Shown here in pieces: positions 59,258 through 64,000 of a stretch of 64,000 nt of DNA. The translations under genes and the position numbers were made by a program. Source of the stretch: Flavobacterium sediminilitoris. Lineage in GTDB: Bacteria; Bacteroidota; Bacteroidia; Flavobacteriales; Flavobacteriaceae. The notes under the pieces were generated by a model, which saw nothing but the letters and a program-made list of their open reading frames with translations, did not search any database and was not told the DNA's origin. The stretch lies in the NCBI RefSeq assembly GCF_023008245.1, contig NZ_CP090145.1, positions 2,976,001 to 3,040,000 on the forward strand. The letters are read 5' to 3'. Each line of letters begins with the position of its first letter. Position 1 is the first letter of the stretch.

Positions 59258-59326
59258 GATTGTTTACTATTCTATGGTTGCAATTGAAATACAATAAGGT
59301 ATTTTATGAATGATAATTTTCTTTTT

Positions 59327-60346
59327 TTATTCCTCTTCACTATTCATAAATGGTTTTTCAAAAGTAGGACGAATTCTTTTCCAAATTTCGTGATCGTAAC
59401 TTTTGTTATCGAGCATTAAAAACAAAACTGCTGGAAATTGACAAGTATAAAAATAAACTGCTGTCTCTTTACGTGTTTCTAATATTTTAAAATCGTTTTT
59501 GCATTGTTCTTCAATTACTTGAAACTCTTTATTTAAAGTTTTAATTACATTTTTTACCCAGTTAAAAAACTCGTCTGGAACGTGCTCTAGCATAGCATCT
59601 AAAGGTTGTTTTTCTTTTAGATGTTCCCAAATATCAATACTTGTTAGTTGAGTAATAATACGATGCAAACGAACGTATTCATCAAATTTCACTTTCAATC
59701 GGAAACCGTTTTCAAACTTAATAACAAAACCTTCTTTGTTGTCATTTTGCAAACTTTTTAAAAAGGCAATATCTTTGATTCCATCATATTTTTCAACAAT
59801 TGGGAAACCAATGTCTTCTAAAGGCAATTCTACACCTGTTTGCGTATCAATGATACCTAATAAAACCAAAGCTTCTGTAGCACCATAATCTAAAACAATT
59901 CTATTTTCTGGATAAATAATTTCAAAAAGGTAGGTTTTGGATGTATCTAAACGTGACCAAATTTCTTTATAAGTCGAATGTAACATTTCCGTTGCTTTAA
60001 TGGCTTGATCGCTTGTAAAGGAGCCTCTACTCGCTATATATGGTTTTTTTTCAATCCAATATAAAATACCTAATGAACCATCCATTTTGTCATACACTTC
60101 AAAAGAGGTCTTTGGAATTTCTACACCTTCTTGTTCGCCCAAATTAAAAAACTTAGGAAAAGGTCTCGCAACAATATTTTGATTACCATCCATAATAATG
60201 CCACGACAGGCTAAGGTTACTTCGTTCCAAAGTTTTTCAAACTGTGTTGTTTGAGTATAGTTATAGATGTACAAATCCTGCTCAGGATGTTTGTTGCTCT
60301 TGATATAACCTTCTAAAATCATTTGGTTTAATAACGTAGTATTCAT
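59327..60346 (-). CDS. T4 Rnl1-like RNA ligase
   Basis: This 339-residue protein has the covalent nucleotidyltransferase signature. K87 is in EVYDKMDGSLGIL (motif I, KxDGS), TYLFEIIYPENRIV is motif III, NKEGFVIKF is motif IV and RLKVKF is motif V. The N-terminal ACRGIIMD element is typical of the Rnl1 family. The enzyme would join RNA 5'-phosphate and 3'-hydroxyl ends with ATP, as T4 Rnl1 does for cleaved tRNA. Its promoter carries the RNA-repair dyad. Neighbours supply the kinase/phosphatase needed to prepare ends. Confidence 0.94.
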   Translation of the reverse strand: MNTTLLNQMILEGYIKSNKHPEQDLYIYNYTQTTQFEKLWNEVTLACRGIIMDGNQNIVARPFPKFFNLGEQEGVEIPKTSFEVYDKMDGSLGILYWIEKKPYIASRGSFTSDQAIKATEMLHSTYKEIWSRLDTSKTYLFEIIYPENRIVLDYGATEALVLLGIIDTQTGVELPLEDIGFPIVEKYDGIKDIAFLKSLQNDNKEGFVIKFENGFRLKVKFDEYVRLHRIITQLTSIDIWEHLKEKQPLDAMLEHVPDEFFNWVKNVIKTLNKEFQVIEEQCKNDFKILETRKETAVYFYTCQFPAVLFLMLDNKSYDHEIWKRIRPTFEKPFMNSEEE

Positions 60347-60365
60347 TTCTTATTATTTTACGGTA

Positions 60366-60401
60366 CAAAGATGAAATACATGTACGTAATTATTTTGCGT
60401 A
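60366..60401 (-). promoter_or_regulatory. RNA-repair dyad operator, copy 3 (RNA ligase)
   Basis: TACGTAATTATTTTGCGTA at 60383-60401, with a minus-strand TTTG whose distal base is at 60366, 26 bp from the dyad centre. A partial second match (ATTATTTTACGG) lies nearer the start codon at 60351-60362. The dyad would overlap the -33 position, so repression is the simplest reading. Confidence 0.75.
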
Positions 60402-60464
60402 ATACTTCAACGGATTAAAATCACGTTGCTACAATATGGGTCGTCTCTACGAGACTTGTATGTT

Positions 60465-61175
60465 TTAAAGTTCTGCGGTGACTTTCATTTTTGGTACTTC
60501 CACTTCAATAACAGCAATGAATTGAGTAACAAATTGTTGAATTGTTTCCATCTTTGTATTGGGTAATCGTTTTAAAAAAGGTTCTAATTCTGGAAAATAG
60601 GCAACAATTTCTTGCTTACTATACACTTCTACACCGTCATATAAAGCAAGTGTTTGCCCCAATTGAAAAGCCATTGACTTTTTTAAATCTAAAGCATTAC
60701 TTCCTTTACCAAAATCTTCAACTGTATTAAAATCAATTGTTTTCAAGGCTTCTATTTTAACATAAATATCTTGTTTTAGAGACTGTTTTACGATTGTTCT
60801 GTATTGTGTTTTAGAGATAAAGGATAACAACATTCGCAAACAACGAATCATTTTCAAGTGAATATCTCGTTTTACAACATTAGTAATTCGATTATCAAAA
60901 TCTTGTTGGTGCAAATGAAAAGTTCTTAGAATAGCATTGTTCAATTCGTCCGCTGTTCCTTTGTAAACCTGAATAATTTGACCGTTTTCACAAACCGCAA
61001 GATTGGCATTGATTGTTTTGGTTGGATATTTTTCAACTAATTGAGCGCTTAATTTTTTACTTAAAGCTAATTTATTAGCAATGGTTTCTGGCATTTTCTC
61101 AATGAAGAAAACCACATCACAATCTAATGAATCGACAGAACCGAAAAAATGATAAGGAGAATTAGTATTTTTCAT
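60465..61175 (-). CDS. Nucleotidyltransferase-like protein of RNA-repair cluster
   Basis: This is 236 residues from the start at 61175 (MKNTNSPYHFFGSVDSLDCD). A start at 61208 would lie in a palindromic repeat. The GS-x-DSLDCDVVFFIE element is the active-site signature of pol-beta-type minimal nucleotidyltransferases (GS then D-x-D). A helical C-terminal part follows. It may add or repair RNA 3' ends, or modify tRNA. This is inferred from fold motif and from neighbours. It lies between the RNA ligase and the polynucleotide kinase on the same strand. Confidence 0.78.
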   Translation of the reverse strand: MKNTNSPYHFFGSVDSLDCDVVFFIEKMPETIANKLALSKKLSAQLVEKYPTKTINANLAVCENGQIIQVYKGTADELNNAILRTFHLHQQDFDNRITNVVKRDIHLKMIRCLRMLLSFISKTQYRTIVKQSLKQDIYVKIEALKTIDFNTVEDFGKGSNALDLKKSMAFQLGQTLALYDGVEVYSKQEIVAYFPELEPFLKRLPNTKMETIQQFVTQFIAVIEVEVPKMKVTAEL

Positions 61176-61200
61176 GAGATGCTTAATTTTCACACTCAAA

Positions 61201-61323
61201 CTTGTCATGCTGGAAGCATCTCATTAGTTGCTCACATATTTGTTTGCGGAATTACTAATGAGACCCTTACAGGGTGACAAGATTGTGTCATAATACCTGT
61301 TAGGGTTTTGAAACCTGACAGGT
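61201..61323. repeat. Two flavobacterial palindromic repeats in tandem
   Basis: First, an imperfect inverted repeat at 61201-61281 with arms CTTGTCA...CTCATTAGT and ACTAATGAGA...TGACAAG. Second, a hairpin at 61295-61323 with arms ACCTGTTAGG and CCTGACAGGT, related to 57302-57336. They form the spacer between two genes and may serve as a terminator. Confidence 0.65.
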
Positions 61324-61332
61324 GTAAAGTTT

Positions 61333-62235
61333 TTAAAAATTCCCGTAATATACTTGGAAACAAGGTAGTTTTAAATCATTTCTCCACATATCAACTACTT
61401 GGTTTCTATCGTCTAATACAAATTCGATGAAATATTTGTTACGAATTTCGGTATCGAATAATTCCGTTTTAATTACGCTATCTTTTCGGCTGTCTTTACT
61501 TTTTCGCATGAATAAATGATCGTATTCAATGTTGTATTTTTCCAAAAATCGTAACGTAGGTTCTTTGTATTTATCTTCTCTTCCTGAAAGTAAAATAATT
61601 GTATGTCCTATGTTTTTATAATTTTTTAAGATATTCGCAACGGGTTCATTCAACAAATCTTCATCACATTTACTAGCATCAAAAGGGTTTCTTCCGTTCA
61701 TTAAGGCTAATGTTCCATCTAAATCACAAATTATAGCTTTTGGTAATGAAGTATCTTGCGCTCCGTATTCTAAATCTTTTCGTCTAATTTTTTTTATTGG
61801 TTCGAAATCGAAATTCGTTTTCAGGTTTTCCAATTGTTTGAACATGTTTTCAATAACTGGTTTTGGTACTACTCGAGTACGTTTTGCGTTACGATCTAAC
61901 AGTTCGTCTAAAGGAACGTCAAACAATTTGAATTCAATGTTGGCTAAATCACTATATTCTTTAATGGCTGTCTTGATATAGTCTTTTTTGGTATGACAAT
62001 TATCCAAAACTACATTCCAGCCGTTAGATAATAGCGTTTTCACTTGCTCATGAACCATTTTAGTAATCATTTTCTCTACAGTATCATCTGTTTTTTCCTG
62101 GAATTGTGAAAATCGGATTTCATCTCGACTTACTCGAAATGTTTTTGGCTCTGATTTTACAAGCCATTCGGCAAACGTACTTTTTCCAGATGCTGGACAA
62201 CCTATTAGTAGTGTTAGTTTTGGTGTTTTTTTCAT
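61333..62235 (-). CDS. T4 Pnk-like polynucleotide kinase/phosphatase
   Basis: This 300-residue protein has an N-terminal 5'-kinase with P-loop GCPASGKST (residues 12-20), D-x-C in VVLDNCHTKKDY and lid RNAKRTRVV. Its C-terminal HAD phosphatase has D171-L-D173-G-T (ICDLDGTLA) and VLDDRNQVVDMWR. The order matches bacteriophage T4 Pnk, which removes 2',3'-cyclic or 3'-phosphates and adds 5'-phosphates so that RNA ligase can seal tRNA breaks. With two ligases beside it, a complete break-healing and sealing pathway is encoded here. Confidence 0.95.
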   Translation of the reverse strand: MKKTPKLTLLIGCPASGKSTFAEWLVKSEPKTFRVSRDEIRFSQFQEKTDDTVEKMITKMVHEQVKTLLSNGWNVVLDNCHTKKDYIKTAIKEYSDLANIEFKLFDVPLDELLDRNAKRTRVVPKPVIENMFKQLENLKTNFDFEPIKKIRRKDLEYGAQDTSLPKAIICDLDGTLALMNGRNPFDASKCDEDLLNEPVANILKNYKNIGHTIILLSGREDKYKEPTLRFLEKYNIEYDHLFMRKSKDSRKDSVIKTELFDTEIRNKYFIEFVLDDRNQVVDMWRNDLKLPCFQVYYGNF

Positions 62236-62306
62236 TTTATATTTTTTTTGAATACGAATTGTACTTCTTATTCATGTTATTCTTTTATTTTTAAATTTCC
62301 TCGATT

Positions 62307-62411
62307 TACGTCACTTCGAGTGCGAAGCGTATCGAGAAGTTTTGTATTCATTACACGAGTTCTCGATACATTTCTATTCCGTTACACTCCACAAAATACT
62401 CGAACTGAAGT
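62307..62411. repeat. REP-like repeat, copy 1
   Basis: This is a ~105-bp element starting TACGTCACTTCGAGTGCGAA, with internal inverted arms (TATCGAGAA with TTCTCGATA; CACTTCGAGT with ACTCGAACTG). It is closely matched at 63643-63748. The two copies flank the second RNA ligase gene in direct orientation. Confidence 0.85.
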
Positions 62412-62420
62412 TAAAAAAAG

Positions 62421-63605
62421 CTATAATCTTGGATCTAACGTTTTTTCAATTTCTTCGTTATTGATTCGTTTTAACAACAATAATTTCATTAAATAGTTCT
62501 CTGCATTCAAGGATTTATATGGAATTTCTAACATTTGTTGGTTAATTTCCCAACCATTGATAGACTGTTCTAATTTTCTTTTGATGTTCCTGCGTTCTAA
62601 ATAATAGTCAAAATTAGCATTAAAATTGATTCCGTAAATCATCGTGAGATAATTGTTGTTTCTTACTTTAAAGCAAGGTGGCAATCCTTTTACATAACTT
62701 TTCGCTGGTTTTATCATAATACCTTCCTCGTTTTCAGTAGTTAACGTATTAAAAAAATCATATATTTTAGCTAAATTATCGGCTTCATTTTCGGGTGTAA
62801 AATTCAAATGTAAAAAGACATCGTCATTTACTAATGTATAGGTTAAATTACTATTCGGAAGCGTTTCTTTACCGTCATTATGTACTACTTTTAAAATATT
62901 GAAGGGTTTAAAATGTAAACTATCTTCTTTACCAAACGTATCAATTTGTTTTTTAAAAATGGCTAATGATTCCTTTTGTTTTGGAATATCGACTACTTTC
63001 AAATTAGCAATAGCATCGTATTGTCTTATAACGTGACTTGGATATTTTTCTTTTAACTCTTTATTTTTCAATACTTTATTGTCTTCAAGATACTTAATAT
63101 AGCTTTCTGAAGCTTTAACTGTATTAATTTTACGATACAAATTACTATTTTCTAAATAATTGGTATGTGTTTCCAAAGCGTCATGATAGGCATTGTATTC
63201 TCTTTCGATTAATCCACCTCCTAAAATGCTCCATGGCAATAATTCTGAAGCGATAATTAGCGTATCAAAATCAGGATATTGAATTAGCATTTTTTGGTGT
63301 AGCTCTTTCAAACTATTTTTAGCTATTTCCAAATCGATATGTTCTATTTTATGACCGTTTCTAGAAATAAAATAGGTGTCTGCTAAATTCCGTTTTAGAT
63401 AAATACTACAATACGAACCCATGTACTTTTTTTGTACTACAATTTCGGTTTGATTTTCACGCAAGAAGAATTTTACTGCTTGCCGAATGCTTTCTATTTC
63501 GCTACTCTCCATATATTTCGGAGCTGGTGAAATGGTTGGTGCAAAATCGTTTATTTGATTGTTACTGAACCATTCTATTCTTTTTTTTATTTTTATGTCG
63601 ATCAT
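62421..63605 (-). CDS. Second RNA ligase-family nucleotidyltransferase
   Basis: This 394-residue protein has the ligase motif I K60-Y-M-G-S (VVQKKYMGSYCSIYLKR). Further motifs are a motif III-like LIIASELLPWSILGGGL, motif IV NEEGIMIKP and motif V PCFKVRNNNYLTMIYG. It has M in place of the usual D in KxDG, as in bacterial Pnkp ligases (KxMGS). It differs from the Rnl1-like protein at 59327 and may seal a different set of ends. Its gene is bracketed by two REP-like repeats. Confidence 0.88.
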   Translation of the reverse strand: MIDIKIKKRIEWFSNNQINDFAPTISPAPKYMESSEIESIRQAVKFFLRENQTEIVVQKKYMGSYCSIYLKRNLADTYFISRNGHKIEHIDLEIAKNSLKELHQKMLIQYPDFDTLIIASELLPWSILGGGLIEREYNAYHDALETHTNYLENSNLYRKINTVKASESYIKYLEDNKVLKNKELKEKYPSHVIRQYDAIANLKVVDIPKQKESLAIFKKQIDTFGKEDSLHFKPFNILKVVHNDGKETLPNSNLTYTLVNDDVFLHLNFTPENEADNLAKIYDFFNTLTTENEEGIMIKPAKSYVKGLPPCFKVRNNNYLTMIYGINFNANFDYYLERRNIKRKLEQSINGWEINQQMLEIPYKSLNAENYLMKLLLLKRINNEEIEKTLDPRL

Positions 63606-63642
63606 TTTTTAGTGATTAGTGATGTTGTTATTATTTATATGC

Positions 63643-63748
63643 TACGTCACTTCGAGTGCGAAGCGTATCGAGAAGTTTTTTTCAGTTCACGAGTTCTCGA
63701 TACATTTTTAATTCCACTTTGTTTCATTAAAAACACTCGAACTGACGT
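63643..63748. repeat. REP-like repeat, copy 2
   Basis: This ~106-bp element is nearly identical to 62307-62411 in its first half and has the same terminal arms. It lies between the ligase gene and the partial gene at the window end. Confidence 0.85.
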
Positions 63749-63755
63749 CCTAAAT

Positions 63756-64000
63756 TTACTGTTTGTAAACAATCATGGCGCTTGTTGGATAAACTCCGTT
63801 AACGCAATCTCCAATGCCATGATATTCCGTTTTATTTGGAAATATCGAAGCGATTAAGTTGATGAATTCTTGTTTCGTTAATTCGAAATCGTGGTCGTCA
63901 TGACGAAATTCTTCTGTCATTTCATAGTTTACGTTGAATTCGCTATTAGGAGTCGTGATAAACAAGGTTGTAAAATGAATGTTCTCTTTTATCCAATACA
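63756..64000 (-). CDS. Hypothetical protein, 5' end outside window
   Basis: The frame is open to the window edge. The visible C-terminal 80 or so residues include YWIKENIHFTTLFITTPNSE, EEFRHDDHDFELTKQEFINL and GDCVNGVYPTSAMIVYKQ. No family is recognised. It is on the same strand as the RNA-repair genes and may begin that operon. Confidence 0.75.
   Translation of the reverse strand, partial: YWIKENIHFTTLFITTPNSEFNVNYEMTEEFRHDDHDFELTKQEFINLIASIFPNKTEYHGIGDCVNGVYPTSAMIVYKQ

Noticed and set aside
56483-64000. T4-like prophage carrying RNA-repair genes
   Set aside because: No phage structural or replication genes accompany them. The operon has host-type promoters and REP-like repeats.
1-64000. 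CRISPR arrays, rRNA or tRNA genes
   Set aside because: No regularly spaced short repeats with unique spacers, rRNA signatures or cloverleaf-like sequences were noticed. The regular array at 26376-26494 has 41-bp phased dyads and no spacer structure. A tRNA search program would be needed to exclude a missed tRNA.

Overview
This window is AT-rich chromosomal DNA of a Flavobacteriaceae-like bacterium (Bacteroidota). The evidence is a protein with a type IX secretion C-terminal sorting domain, many lipoproteins with Bacteroidota-style signal peptides, an almost complete lack of Shine-Dalgarno sequences, -7 promoter boxes ending in TTTG, a DUF4212/acetate-type symporter pair, a YaaA protein and flavobacterial palindromic repeats. 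The genus cannot be fixed from this sequence. No rRNA, tRNA or CRISPR array was seen.

Layout. 1-2.6 kb: an isonitrile (isocyanide) biosynthesis operon with a PvcA/IsnA-type synthase, a PvcB/IsnB-type Fe(II)/2OG oxygenase and a class A flavin monooxygenase cut by the window edge. 3-5.6 kb: two tandem Crp/Fnr-like regulators, small lipoproteins, and three copies of a 16-bp palindrome that all stand at the same distance from a putative -7 box. One copy lies upstream of the isonitrile operon, so the regulators probably control it. 5.6-10.3 kb: a LytS/LytTR two-component pair, a GNAT enzyme, membrane proteins and yaaA.

10.4-26.4 kb is an accessory region. It has four families of direct repeats, nearly all genes on the minus strand, a frameshifted oxidoreductase, a five-gene alkylation-repair operon (Ada/AGT, SDR, 2OG dioxygenase, Ada zinc domain, AlkB), a separate pair of divergent AlkB-like dioxygenases, and single-gene units whose stop codons sit in or beside a GTTAGTGGCAG-like core. 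It ends at a 5'-truncated, 3'-frameshifted tyrosine recombinase. This looks like an integron-like cassette array with a dead integrase, though that is inference. Next to it, a HTH gene is preceded by four dyad or half-dyad sites at an exact 41-bp period.

28.3-36.1 kb: an ECF sigma factor and its TPR membrane partner lie divergently from a secreted subtilisin, a TPR-CHAT caspase-like protease and a T9SS cargo protein. 36.3-45.7 kb: an acetate module with a domesticated transposase-like DNA-binding protein, porin, DUF4212 subunit, sodium symporter, symporter-histidine kinase, receiver protein and acetyl-CoA synthetase. 45.8-50.1 kb: a WG-repeat protein, DUF2867, a cupin, a P-loop kinase and an S24-like protein.

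50.2-56.5 kb: three envelope proteins, one with a phage tail-collar domain, diverge from a NarL-type two-component operon across a symmetric pair of 24-bp operators. 56.5-64 kb: a TatD nuclease, a SUKH-3-like protein, a DUF434-like protein and an RNA-repair set (T4 Rnl1-like ligase, nucleotidyltransferase, T4-type polynucleotide kinase/phosphatase, second ligase). An identical 19-bp dyad with the same promoter geometry precedes the RNA ligase, TatD and S24-like genes, suggesting one regulon.
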